Origin: Stomoxys calcitrans
Lineage: Eukaryota > Arthropoda > Insecta > Diptera > Muscidae
Reading direction: 5' to 3'
DNA: 64,000 nt
NCBI RefSeq assembly: GCF_963082655.1
Contig: NC_081552.1
Span: 53,049,947 to 53,113,946, forward strand
In this document: in pieces, positions 42,035-52,955 of the stretch
How the letters are laid out: each line of letters starts with the position of its first letter
How positions within the stretch are numbered: position 1 is the first letter of the stretch
Made by a program: the position numbers and the translations under genes
The notes under the pieces: generated by a model
The model's database searches: none
What the model was told of the DNA's origin: nothing
What the model saw: the letters and a program-made list of their open reading frames with translations, nothing else

Positions 42035-42955
42035 TTGGGTTGCTCTAAAAGTAATTGCGAATTTTTTAAAAGAAAGTAAATGCATTTTTAATAAAGCTTA
42101 GAATGAACTTTAATCAAATATATAATTGCCATTTTGTTCGATAACCTTTTGCCATCTTCCTGGCAAATTTAGTATTCCACGCTCATAGAACTACTGGCCT
42201 TTATCTGCAAAAAACTGAACCAAGTGCGATTTTTTAGTTCTGAGTTCGGAGTTCTGCAAAGATCGAAATAAATGGTAGTCTGATGGTGCAAGGTCAGGGC
42301 TATATGGTGGATGCATGAAAAGTTCCCAGCCAAGCTCACTCAGTTTTTGGCGAGTGACCAAAGATGTGTGCGGTCTAGCGTTGTCCTGGTGGAATATGAC
42401 ACCTTTATGATTCTGGTCGCTTCTTCTTGATGGCTGTATTCAATTTGTCCAATTGTTGACAGTAAACATCCGAATTAAGCGTTTGGTTCCTTGAAAGCAG
42501 CTCAAAATATACCACACCCTTCCAATCCCACCAAACAGACAGCATAACCTTCTTTTGGTGGATATCAGCCTTTAAAGTGGTTTGAGCTGGTTCACCATGC
42601 TTGAACCTTATTCTTTTACGACTTACGTTGTTGTAAACAATCCATTTTTCATTTCCAGTTATGATTCGTTTTAAAAACGGATCGAATTCATTTCGTTTAA
42701 GGTGCATATCACAAGCGTTGATTCGGTTTGTTAAATGAATTTCTTTCAATACATGTGGTACCCAAATATCAAGCTTTTTCACCAGTCCAAGACTTTTTAT
42801 GTGATAATGAACGGTTGATTTTGGTATATTTAACTTCTCTCCTATCTCACGCTCAGTTACATGACGATCCAATTCGATTAATGCTTTGATTTGGTCATCA
42901 TCAACTTTATTTGGCCGACCGAAAAATCAATGCAATTACTTTTTGGGCAACCCAA
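42035..42955 (-). mobile_element. mariner element, parent of the local MITE family
   Basis: TA|TTGGGTTGCTCTAAAAGTAA ... TTACTTTTTGGGCAACCCAA|TA. 921 bp, against about 1.3 kb for an intact mariner, so the N-terminal part is deleted. The bases inside the left end (AGTAAATGCATTTTTAATAA) are shared with the four MITEs. Confidence 0.9.
42110..42912 (-). pseudogene. mariner transposase, N-terminally deleted and frameshifted
   Basis: From 42912: VDDDQIKALIELDRHVTERE, IGEKLNIPKSTVHYHIKSLG (second HTH), KLDIWVPHVL (WVPHxL linker), IITGNEKWIVYNN (first catalytic block), VMLSVWWDWKGVVYFELL (the WWDxKG block). After a one-base shift near 42420 it continues HQDNARPHTSLVTRQKL (second Asp block), PPYSPDLAPSDYHLF (the YSPDLAPxDY box with the third Asp) and stops at 42110. 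The first catalytic Asp (normally TGDEKW) is Asn here, so it would be inactive even without the frameshift. Confidence 0.9.
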
Positions 42956-43247
42956 TATATGCAGACCCTGGCCTATCTCCCTCATTCTAAGATTCTTCCT
43001 TCTTCTCGCTTCCAAAACGGCATTACCACGTTGGCCTGCAACCGGTCAATCGTCCTGAAAAGGCTTCAGCGCCTGATGCTAACTAGAAACCTATAGTCCC
43101 CGGCGTTGCTCTACAACTATGAGTCAGCAATAGGAGTAGATCGCATTTAGACCACCCTTGACCCCTTTCTCAAGGTTTCGTTTGCAGCCTCTGATCAATA
43201 ATTACGTCCAGCATCTAAGCTAGTTCGCCGTCCAGGGTCGGGTTATT

Positions 43248-43670
43248 CCTTGTTGTTGTTGTCGTTGTTGTAGCCACATTTTCATGTGAAGGTGGCGATC
43301 CTCGTCATGCTCCGGTAAATGAGCAAGCTCGTTCCGGTCCAAAGGACTGATCGCCGCGGGAACAAGGTGGTTATTGGTTATTTAAAGGCGGCAATAACTC
43401 GCCTTGTCATATCGAGCATCATAGGCACTCAATATTTGTTCAAGAGCCGTTGCCGCCCGGCCTTTCACTGAGACTCTCCGCTCGGTACCACTAATTGTCC
43501 GCGTCTTCCGTTGCAGCTACTCCGTATGGAGCATTCCACTATCGGCAACCTGTGGACGCGCCCGGTAGCTCGCAGCTAAGCTTCTCGTGACAGCAATGAA
43601 CACCACACAGATCGGACCTCAATGTTCCAGCCTATGTGGTGCTCACAACTATCCCGTGCCCTTGAAAACA
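43248..43670 (-). repeat. (CAA)n-tailed retroposon, best full-length copy
   Basis: TTGTTGTTGTCGTTGTTGTA through CCTCGTCATGCTCCGGTAAA, GGACTGATCGCCGCGGGAAC, TAACTCGCCTTGTCATATCG, CGGCCTTTCACTGAGACTCT and GGAGCATTCCACTATCGGCA to CTCACAACTATCCCGTGCCC. About 420 bp; it serves as the reference for the family. No tRNA-like boxes are obvious. Confidence 0.85.
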
Positions 43671-44505
43671 TTATACTTACTCTCTACAGATGGAGTTAAG
43701 TAACCGATTTCTCAAATTTTTTTACATTTCATTCAAATGTTTTTCCATGTTTTCGGTTTTTAACACAAAAAACACCACCTTCAACATAATTCTCCCATTG
43801 GCATTATCCATATCTGGTTTCTAAGCAAGTTTATTCAATTTATTATCTGATCCAAAATATACTACTCATTTAGAACGTTTTACGATAGTGCAACTCATAA
43901 ATGTGGTTTATAAAAAATCACATCACATATGGATATGTTGCCATGCAGCACATATGGAAGGGTGGTGTGGTCGGATAATGAATATGGCAAGCATGGAACT
44001 ACGCACAGACTAATGGACTGACAGACGTGTGTATAGAACAGGGAATATAATATGGGGAAAAAATGTTTACTTTATGCATTCATTCTGCGGTACATTTGTC
44101 ACATTTACTTTCCTAGTCGTCTCGACTACCCCAATGGAAATGTGCTGTCGTCGTCTGTCCTAGGGTATGGTATGGTATGCATGGCACTGAGAAATGTGAT
44201 AATATTTATAAAACGCAATATAAATATAGTCTCTGACATTATAGTTCGGTTCATGCTGTTGTTGTTATTGTTTATTATAGTTTTTGTTTTGATTTACACG
44301 TGGAGACTGTTAACAATACCCTCTATGTACACCCTACTCTCGATTTAGTGTCGGTGCTATCTGAGTTTGAATTCATCGCTCTTTCTAGTACACAATACCA
44401 AACTGCACGTAATGACTAACAATGAGACTTTTCGAAGCTAACAAAACAAAAGGCATGAAGTAGAAGTGACGTGCAAAAGAATTTGAATGGCAAGAAGTGT
44501 CTACT
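43671..44505. other. No gene recognised
   Basis: AT-rich. The 98-codon frame at 44052-44348 has a hydrophobic C-terminal half, but no start context or relative that I know. Confidence 0.4.
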
Positions 44506-44507
44506 AG

Positions 44508-45132
44508 AGATGTGGGCGCATGTGTGATTATTCACCCACGCTCACGAGAAAAAAAATCTTACGCAAGATTTTTTATGCTGACCCAACTTCGCGCACGCTC
44601 ACGAGACGAAAATTTTACTCAAGTACGACTCACGAGAAAATCACGACTCACAAGGCACTCACAACTCACGAGAAGATCACGAGGCACTCATGACAAAATT
44701 ACGAGTCACGGTTAAACAAATATTTTTCCATGAAGCGAATAATAATTTTTTTACATGCGTCTCAAATTTGAACGTAAGAAAATTAATGTATAAAATATAT
44801 GAGCCCTGCATAACCAGTTATTCGATCTTTTCATTTTTATGCATATGTAAACAGATTCGTACGTTAAAATACTGTATTTGAGAGCATGCAAAAAGTTTTT
44901 TTTTTCATTATTTTTTTAAACTTTAATCGTAGTTTTTTCGTGAACGTCTCGGGAGTGTAACGGGATAGTGAGTGTCTCGTGAGGTGTGATTTTTTCGTGA
45001 GTCGTGAGCATGATTTAACTCACTCACGCACGAAGAATTTTAATTCAATCACGGTCACATACGATCACCTGATTGCATTTGGAACTCGCTCACGAATTAC
45101 GTGACTAACGCGTGACCTCACATGCACACCTC
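44508..45132. mobile_element. hAT-like non-autonomous element with minisatellite arms, complete copy
   Basis: Left end TAGAGATGTGGGCGCATGTG, right end the complement of CACATGCACACCTCTA: degenerate inverted ends of a hAT-like type. Left arm: CACGCTCACGAG units (44540-44710). Right arm (44935-45110): inverse units (CTCGTGAG, TCGTGAGTCGTGAG). The centre 44710-44930 matches 41300-41515. No transposase. Confidence 0.72.
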
Positions 45133-45151
45133 TACTGCTTACTGATGACTA

Positions 45152-45828
45152 CACTCAACCAAATTTGTTATTCAAAACAACAAAAATGTTTGCTAAAACA
45201 GCAGTTTTTGTCTGCTGAAAATGGAAAAGCAGGCTTTACAGCAGTAATGTCTGCTGTCATGTCAGCAAACATAGGGCTGCTGTACTAGAAATCACTTCGG
45301 TCAGCTAAATCAGCAAACAAAATCTGCTGTTTTAAGTACAAAATTCTGCTGAAAAAATGCTATTTTTTATGTTTGCCTGTTACTTGTTTTGATTATTTCA
45401 GGCATTTTTTAGAAATTTTGTTGTAAGAGATGATTTTGATTTGTGCAATATTACTGTAAAGAAGATTGGTATACATTTCGAAATGTGGCTGCATTTGTTG
45501 TTATTGCTCTACTAATGTGTACATGACTGACATGGCCTTTTGTTTCCAATTTGAAAGAAATTTGAAAGATTATGGAAGGTATATATTCAGTGGTGATTAT
45601 AAACATCCACTGAGACCCACATTTACATTTGGATTTTATTTTTTTCTTCTAACATCCCCTTCATAATTAAGCATCAGACATTTTCAGCAAACAACAGACT
45701 TTTCAGTAGTAAGCCTGCTGCTCTGAAATTGCAGAACTACTACTACAATAGCAACAAATTAACCACTAATATTCAACAGACAGTGTTTGCTGTTTTCAGC
45801 AAGTTGTTTCCTGAGTGTACCATTGTTT
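45152..45828. mobile_element. MITE-like element with TACACTCA ends and CAGCAAAC repeats
   Basis: Left end TACACTCAACCAAATTTG; right end is the complement of TTGTTTCCTGAGTGTA. The 130-190 bp inside each end is rich in GTCTGCTG / CAGCAAAC motifs on opposite strands. The centre (45380-45650) has only a 66-codon frame without motifs. Confidence 0.65.
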
Positions 45829-46598
45829 AATTAACAGACACATTTTTATAGAAATTTTCGTTGAAAATTTTGTTTCTATGTGAAATGTTCTGTGACGTCT
45901 AAGAAAATTTTGTCAAAATATTAGTTCTAAAAAAATTTTTTAAAATTTTATTTCTATAGAAAATGTTGTCAAAAATTTTCTTTATAGAAAATTTATTCAA
46001 AATTTTGCTTCAGTAATATATGCAAAAATTTTATAAGTATGCTTTCCTTACAAAATTTTCAGACACTTTGCCATTTCTTTTGAAAGTGTTTCACCATCAA
46101 AGTTTTGTCATTTATTTTGCTATGCGTTATTCTGGGGCCCATTATACTTTGAGTTATCTATATCAGCTAATTTAACAAAAATCGTTTGAAATCTTTTTTA
46201 TTCGCAAAGTATTTTTGCATTATATTTCAAATTAAATAGAAGCTCATATGGATTAGTAAAAGGTTCGATAGAATAATGCCATTGTTAGTGGGTCAAGTTT
46301 ACTCAAATACAGTAACATGAACGGATAGTGGATGGCATGTCCAAAGTAAATGTCATCATATGCTATAAATGTATGTAAGTTTATGTAGTATATGTATATG
46401 TATATATTTTTCATTTATTGTCTTTGGCTATTTATTTATAATAAACATACACTTGATGGAATCAATAAAAAGCCTAATTAATTGCTTATACCCTAGACAA
46501 TCTCCAATCTGCTTTATGGACACAGAATAATGGAAAAAGTTAATGCCTTGAATGCAAGGAAAACTGTTTCACATTGATAACAGATTTCATTTAGCTAA
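45829..46598. other. AT-rich spacer with short degenerate repeat
   Basis: 45840-46010 has repeated AAATTTTGTCAAAAT / TTTCTATAGAAA-type strings. Nothing coding. Confidence 0.45.
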
Positions 46599-46599
46599 C

Positions 46600-47350
46600 T
46601 AGAAAAAAAATTTCATTTAAAAATTTAATTGAAAATTCTATTGTTTTCGATTAAAAAATAATAGATTCAATCATTTTTTATTTTAATATGATTTGAAATT
46701 TGAAATTTTTAATTGACTCAACCATTTTTTTAATCGAATCTTCTCAAATGTGGTGCTTAAGCAAATTCAATAAAAGTCTATTTTGTCCCCTACAATATAA
46801 AGGAAAGATTTCAAAGACCCATACGTCTCACATTTCGACAAATCTATAGCAATACCATTACAGCCGGTTCTACATGCCGGATTAACCCGGCACGTAGCGC
46901 TGCCACCTCAATACACAACACACTGCTACGACAACACCAATAAATCTCTAGGACACACCTACCCGCAACGAACTTTTTTTTTTATACGATTGCCCATGGA
47001 CCTTTGCCCAAACAACGCACCTCAAGTTCATGTTCCAGCAGGTAAACATCTGTGTACCTTACTTAGAAATTAATTGGAATTTAAAAAAAAATCTATCATT
47101 ATTCAATTGGATCAAATTAAAAAATAAATTGAAAATTTTAAAAAGTTTAATCGTTTTTTTAATCGAATCAATTAAAAAATTAATTGAAATTTTTAAAACA
47201 CTTCAATCATATATTTAATTGAATATGCAACTTTTAATTTTTCAAAAAAGGTGATTGATATTAACATTTTCGTGATTGAAGCAGTTTCAATTAAAAAATT
47301 AATTGGATCAATTAATTTCTTGTTTGAAACCAATTTTTATTTTTTTCTGG
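46600..47350. mobile_element. AT-rich palindromic element, copy 2
   Basis: AGAAAAAAAATTTCATTTAA to CCAATTTTTATTTTTTTCTG; numerous TTAATTGAAATTTTT / CAATTAAAAAATTAATTG palindromes. The centre (46745-46960) carries the inverse of the copy 1 centre plus a CCGGTTCTACATGCCGG repeat. Confidence 0.65.
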
Positions 47351-47773
47351 GTAAGAGACTAAATGAAGCTGCTCTCAATTTAGAACAATAAATATGAATT
47401 TAATACTATATATACAATAACGAGGGATTTAAAATAGTATCAGGTTTGTCTAGTGGATATTCCTTAGTACACAGAAAAAATATCATGAAAATTTTTTCAA
47501 TTAAAAATTTAATTGAAAGTAAAAATCTTTTCAATTAAAAATTTATTCAATTAATCATTTTTTATTGATTATGTTTTTTCTTCAATAACGATTGTGATTG
47601 AAATTTTTCATTTTATTAATGTAAAAAGGAAGCCTACAAGGTCCATTATTATAAATTAAATTGTAAGCAAAAAAGGCTCCCCAACCAGCCAGGTAAATTA
47701 GAAAAAGTAATGGCATAAGAAATCCCTTGCCAACATGCAATATTCAAATTAATGCATCGATTTAATGTATATA

Positions 47774-48009
47774 TTGAGTTGGCCAAAAAGTAATTGCGGA
47801 TTTTTTAAAAGAAAGTAAATGCGTTTTTAATAAAACTTAGAATTAACTTTAATCAAATATACTTTTTTTACACTTTTTTTCTAAAGCAAGCTAAAAGTAA
47901 CAGCTGATAACTGACAGAAGAAGGAATGCAATTACAGAGTCACAAGCTGTGAAAAAATTGTCAACGCCGACTATATGAAAAATCCGCAATTACTTTTTGG
48001 GCAACCCAA
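47774..48009. mobile_element. mariner-derived MITE, copy 4
   Basis: TA|TTGAGTTGGCCAAAAAGTAA ... GGGCAACCCAA|TA, 236 bp, in the opposite orientation to copies 2 and 3. Confidence 0.9.
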
Positions 48010-48129
48010 TAAAATCCAACGTTAAATTATAGCTATCTTATCTCCAATATAAGCTCAGTAACTTCCTATTAAAAGCATATGAAGCAAGTGAAAAACTTCG
48101 TAATTCAAAAGGCAATGTATTCCATATTT

Positions 48130-48425
48130 TTGCATCCCGAACTACAAAACATCGTTCTGCAACACCTGTAGATATCCGGGATAATTATATTTGTGTATTT
48201 CTACTTGACCTAGAAAATGAAAACCTACTACATAAGAGTGGTGGAATGCTCGATATAGTAGTTTTAAAAAAAAAATATATAATACTTTAATATTCACAAA
48301 ATCAAAAATCGGTACTCCCAAAAATAGTTTCCCGTAATCCGATACAAGATCATATCTACGGAGATTATACCTTGTTATCCCCGCAAAATTTCTTTGGGAC
48401 GTTGGAAGTTTGGTAATTTCCAAAT
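48130..48425 (-). pseudogene. LINE C-terminal fossil
   Basis: The - strand frame from 48423 reads RNFAGITRYNLRRYDLVSDY, GKLFLGVPIFDFVNIKVLY, FLGQVEIHKYNYPGYLQVLQ, NDVLLFGMQKYGIHCLL. This resembles the region after RT in the LINE at 51244-51880 (YNLRR, LPxGLR), and probably belongs to the same family. No stop within 93 codons, but no start either. Confidence 0.5.
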
Positions 48426-49534
48426 AAAAAATTAATTGATTGAATCATTTTTTGATTGGATTTGAACTTATTTCATTTACGATTGTGATTAAAATTTTTT
48501 TCAATTTCAATTAAAAAATTAATTGGTTTCTAATTGGATCCTAATTGAATTTTTGAAATTTTTAATTAAAAAATTAATGGATTCAATAATTTCTTTTAAT
48601 TGAATCTTAAAAATTGTTATTTATAAAATGTGATTGAATTCTTTGAATTTAGAAGGAATACGGCAGTCTTCATTGAATTGGAGAACAAATCGAACGACAA
48701 AAAGAAAAAAATGTTAGTGGTCTAGGCAGTAAATTCCTTCTTTTTTAATGTAATCAGAAAATACTGTTATGACTGTCCGTTATTAAAAAAGTGTAACCGC
48801 TCAAAATTTTGAAAAATATTCTTTATATATAGAAGACTAGCTGAGCCCGACCCGCTCCGCCGCGCCCGGTAGTGCTATGTTAGAGAGAAGTACTCTGAAT
48901 TTGGAAATTTCTGCCTAATTTGAGTTGAAAATGTATTCCAATTTTCCTGTGGATTTTTCTACTCTCAATTACCTCTTATTTAAACCCCACATTGCAATGG
49001 TCAGTAAAAGTTATGTTTGGGTGTGTGGTGCACCCCAGAGACTTGGTGCCAAAAGTAAAAGTCAATTTCGTGCTCTGCTCCCAAAGGCCTTTCATTTAAG
49101 ATCCAAAATGCCATGGTCGTGAAATATGTCGAATTTGAGGGGGTTTTCTGGGGGTTGCCCCCCACGAAACACTAAGCTCCACAATTAGATATCAGATTCG
49201 TTTTCTACTCTCAACTACCTTTAATTTGATACTCATATTGTAGTGATTGGTCTATAATTCCGTTTGGCGGGTTTTGGGGGTGGGCGGCCCTCCTAGGGAC
49301 CCCACCCCAGATTTTTATACGAAATTTTTGTTTTTAGGTTACTGTAAGTGTGCAAGCAAAATTTCGATTAAATCGCCTACCTATCTCCGCAAACAACCAC
49401 AACGTAATTCCTATATTTTATTTTTCTTTATTCAAATGACCGATAGGTTGTCATAACAAAGATAAATGCTGTATGATCAATTTTGACCACTCTGCCCTCT
49501 CTCTGTTCATGATGGCTTCTCCAAATTAGCGCAA

Positions 49535-49577
49535 TCTACTGGCTGGTTTCTGAATCCAATTGAAAACAGCCAGTAGA
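49535..49577. repeat. Hairpin TCTACTGGCTGGTTTC / GAAAACAGCCAGTAGA
   Basis: 16-bp stem with one mismatch and an 11-nt loop, in a unique part of the surrounding element. Confidence 0.5.
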
Positions 49578-49962
49578 CTTAACTTAAATGTTAGTGCTGC
49601 TAATCGCTTGGAGTGGCTTAACGCCTATAACATTGATCATCATGTGGTAGTTGTCTATAAGTGACTATATGACTACCTAGTAAATAGTCATCGTTTGTTC
49701 CTTTTTTTAATCAAATCAAATTGTCATATTAAACGATGTTCTGTCGTAAAGAACTAAATTGCCGGTTTATATATTTTGTGCAGTGACACTTTCAACCATG
49801 TAACACAAACAAAGATTTGCCCAGCAGCACATCGTTTGGACATGTCTACGAAAAGAAGGCCCCGTATCCTATCACGCTGAATGTCATAATATTGGAGGTA
49901 TGGCGGCCTACATTTATTTGTATTCCCAAACTAAATAAATCACACAGTGACCTGCAAATGCA

Positions 49963-50025
49963 AATTTTGTCCATAAACATTCCACTTAGGAACAGGGGCA
50001 AACTTCTCTCATATCAAAGAATTAT
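49963..50025 (-). repeat. SINE 3' fragment
   Basis: Complement of the SINE tail: ATGCAAATTTTGTCCATAAA, CATTCCACTTAGGAACAGGG, CAAACTTCTCTCATATCAAAG. Confidence 0.75.
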
Positions 50026-50779
50026 ATATCCTATACCTTCTTCCTGACCATATTCGTAATCTACTCCCGAATACCTTTCATTCGAGTCCCATATTCTCAT
50101 TATCGTCCAATAAAACTATTTTAGGGGTTTTGGGGTCGGGGCGGCCCCCAGTTACATGGACCCAATTTTTAATATGAAATTCGTAGTCTAGTCCTGAATA
50201 TCTTTCATTTGAGACCCATATTGTCCCGATCAGTTCACTTTTATTTTTGGGTCGTACATTTGGGGTATGGGGGAGGGTCCGCCCCCTTCCAATATGATAA
50301 AAATATATAGCCTATTGTTCCTTCCAGACCACTCCCCACAATTTGTGAAAATTTTAAGAAAATCGTTTCAGTCGTTTGCGAGTATATACAGAACAAACTA
50401 ATTTACAAAATTTTTAACACAATTCTAATCTTATTAATGATCAAGATATGCATATTAATGACATAACGGCTTCTTCAGCAACGATCTAATTATAACATAT
50501 TCCATATAAATGTTTTTCTGTTGGGTTAACCTCCCCAATTCATGTAATTCATACAGTTATCGCTACTCTTTCTTTTTTAATTCGGAAAACAATATTTCCG
50601 TTTCATTTTGAGAAACCCCCGAAATAAAACGCATTGTTTCTAAGTGAGTGACCATGGCCTCAAGAATATAAACCTCAAATTCGTGTTCCAGGAGTTTTAC
50701 ATATATGAACCATGTTGCATCGATATTGCATCGAGTGCGTCCTATACAGCAATCTATCGCAAAAAAGTTAATATAACAT

Positions 50780-50990
50780 TTGCATATTTTCAATTAAATT
50801 TTTAATTGATCCAATTAAAAAAAAAGAATTGCTTATTTCGGAAATTTCAATCATTTTTTAATTGGATCAAATAAAAAATTAATTGAAAATGTCAATAATT
50901 TTTTTTAATTGAAATATTTTTTTTAAAACTGTTATCAATATCATGATTTAAGCAGTTTCAATTAAAAAATTAATTGGATCAACAATTTAT
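50780..50990. mobile_element. AT-rich palindromic element, copy 4 (partial)
   Basis: TTTCAATTAAATTTTTAATT, GATCAAATAAAAAATTAATT and CAGTTTCAATTAAAAAATTA as in the other copies; no clear terminal repeats. Confidence 0.5.
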
Positions 50991-51243
50991 TTATTTATTT
51001 GTAACAAATTCAGTAATACTAAGCCTACTCGGCCTGATATTTTAAGTGTATAACAACTGAATAATAGGATAATAATAAAGAATACGTTATGAAAGAGTCA
51101 AAGACAAATTATAACTGTAATTTATTTATTGACTCCCCAGCCACAAATACATAAACATGAAAAGTAGAATTTTACCAATTAGCGTAATAATGTGAAAGAT
51201 GAAAAAATAAATTAAGAAAAACCAAATGGTATCTTTTTGGTCA

Positions 51244-51880
51244 TTATGCCGATACCAGAACCACAAAATGTCTAAGAAGTTTTAATCGAAAAACATTGTT
51301 AGACTGGGAAACAATTCGCAGACCGGCCGGCAAAACATTACAACATCTACCAACACAAACAATGAAAGACCTTTCAAATATGGTTCTATAAATTCTTGGT
51401 ATATTTAGCTGCGGGTTTCTACTTGAACGTGAACAAATTGAAAAAGCTACAAAGGGGAAATGGCACAACACTTCAAAAAACTTGTCTAGCCATAACCAGG
51501 GGTAGCAAAAAAATGCAAACCGAGTACAATGTTGTTGTAGTTGTAGTAGCAGTGTGTGGTACACTGAGGCAGCAGCCCTTGCCGATTAAGGAATTCATCG
51601 GGTCAATCCGGTACATACAACCGGCTGCCATGGGATTGTACGGAGTATAATCTTCGTAAATTTCAGTAAATTTTAGAATGAGTGGATTCAATGTGAGGTC
51701 TGAAACTTAGAGTTCTATCTAAAAGTACCCCTATGCTGCTCTACAAATTGCATATTCGTCTGACCCAAACTTCTATTCAAAACAGGTGCATATGAACCAA
51801 AAGAAATGGCCTTCGTTTTAGATGGATTAACAAAAAGGGAGTTGCGAGAAACCGATTTTAATTTTTTTCTCTGTGCGTAG
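51244..51880 (-). pseudogene. LINE C-terminal fossil split by a dispersed repeat
   Basis: - strand, high to low coordinate: SRNSLFVNPSKTKAISFGSY, APVLNRSLG, FVEQH (51715-51870; the post-palm block of RT), then an interrupting CCGGTACATACAACCGGCTG repeat (51530-51650), then CSRSSRNPQLNIPRIYRTIF, ERSFIVCVGRC, LPAGLRIVSQSNNVFRLKLL (51244-51400), the usual C-terminal end. No functional frame. Confidence 0.75.
51530..51650 (+). repeat. Short dispersed repeat inside the LINE fossil
   Basis: TGTTGTAGTTGTAGTAGCAG, TGTGTGGTACACTGAGGCAG, CATCGGGTCAATCCGGTACA, TACAACCGGCTGCCATGGGA. The same unit is at 59370-59475. Confidence 0.75.
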
Positions 51881-51989
51881 CCTCCCAGTTGCCGCTTTGG
51901 CAAAAAACAATATGTGATGTGACACAATATTACAATACGCAGAAGGTAGCATGTCCGTCTATGACGCCGAACGCATGGATTCAAGTCAC

Positions 51990-52275
51990 GGCATTGGAAC
52001 ATTGAGGTCTGATCTGTGTGGGCGCTTCCACAGGTTGCGTATAGTGGAATGCTATACTTAGCAGCTGCAACGGCAGTGGCGTACAATGAGCGGTATCGAG
52101 TGGTGAGTCTCAGTGATATGACCAGGCGAGTTATTGGCGCCTTTAAATAACCAATGGCCACCCTGTTCCCGCGGCGATCGGTACTTTGGACTGGAACAAG
52201 CTTGCTCACCTACAGGAGCTTGATGAGGATCGCCACCTCCACATGAAAATGTTGCTACAAAAACAACATAACAAC
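51990..52275 (+). repeat. (CAA)n-tailed retroposon
   Basis: ATTGAGGTCTGATCTGTGTG to ATGTTGCTACAAAAACAACA with the family landmarks in order; shorter at the 5' side. Confidence 0.8.
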
Positions 52276-52282
52276 GATGGTT

Positions 52283-52517
52283 ATTCCTTTACAAATGCCG
52301 AGTCCGAACGGGGTGCCGCCGTGCGACACCTCTTTGGGGAGAAGTTTTTATATGCTGCCATACCATTTTTTAAATGGCATAGCACTTCACAAATATCGCC
52401 AGCATTAGAAGGCGATAACCACCGCTGAAAATTTTTTCTGATGTTCTTGCCAGGATTCGAACCCAGGTGTTCAGTGTCATAGGTGGACATGCTAACCTCT
52501 GCGCTACGGTGCCCTTC
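52283..52517 (-). repeat. tRNA-derived SINE
   Basis: The complement starts GGGCACCGTAGCGCAGAGGT (A-box TAGCGCAGAGG), has GGTTCGAATCC (complement of 52453-52463), and continues GAACATCAGAAAAAATTTTC, GGTGTCGCACGGCGGCACCC. It is truncated in the 3' half. Confidence 0.85.
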
Positions 52518-52559
52518 AATAACATGAATAAATTACAGCACATAAACATAAACGTATAT

Positions 52560-52955
52560 CCCCGGCACGGGTAATTATAAGTACCACACAGGCTGGAACT
52601 CTGAGCTTAAATCTGTGTGGTGTTCATTGTTATCCCGTGAAGCGCCGGGCGCGTCCACGGGTTGCGGATAGTGGAATGCTCTATACGGAGTAGCTGCAAT
52701 TGCAGTCGCGCACAGTCAGCGTTATCGAACAGAGTCTCAGTGAGTGGCCGGGCGGCACCGGTTCTTGCATAACTACTTAGTGCCTATGATGCTCGATATG
52801 AGAAGGCGAGTTATTGGCGCCTTTAAAAAACCAATGGCCACCATGTTCCTGCGGCAATCGGTCCTTTGGACTGGAACGAACTTGCTCACCTATAGGAGCT
52901 AGATGAGGATCGCCACCTCCACATATAGACATGTGGCAACAACAACAACAACATA
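52560..52955 (+). repeat. (CAA)n-tailed retroposon, near full length
   Basis: CCCGGCACGGGTAATTATAA to ATGTGGCAACAACAACAACA. 5' GGTTGCGGATAGTGGAATGC and 3' GAGGATCGCCACCTCCACAT are intact. Confidence 0.85.

Larger units (their letters stand above)
47469..48660. mobile_element. AT-rich palindromic element, copy 3, interrupted
   Basis: 47469 starts ACACAGAAAAAATATCATGA; palindromes fill 47490-47610 and 48420-48650. Between them lie a MITE (47774-48009) and a LINE fragment (48130-48425). Whether the two AT-rich parts once joined is inferred. Confidence 0.5.
48836..50400 (+). repeat. CTAGCTGA-start element with degenerate ~130-bp units
   Basis: Starts ACTAGCTGAGCCCGACCCGC, TCCGCCGCGCCCGG; units carry TTTCATTTGAG(A/T)CCCATATTG and GGGGTTTTGGGG...GGCGGCCCCC (48980-49300, 50060-50290); ends TTTCAGTCGTTTGCGAGTATATACA. 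A SINE fragment (49963-50025) lies inside. Related to 54500-56640. Confidence 0.7.

Noticed and set aside
44052..44348. A 98-aa membrane protein
   Set aside because: Hydrophobic composition is expected for T-rich DNA; no codon bias, splice sites or known relative.
49247..49456. Open frame with RVLGVGGPPRDPTPD
   Set aside because: It is a translation of the G/C-skewed repeat unit.
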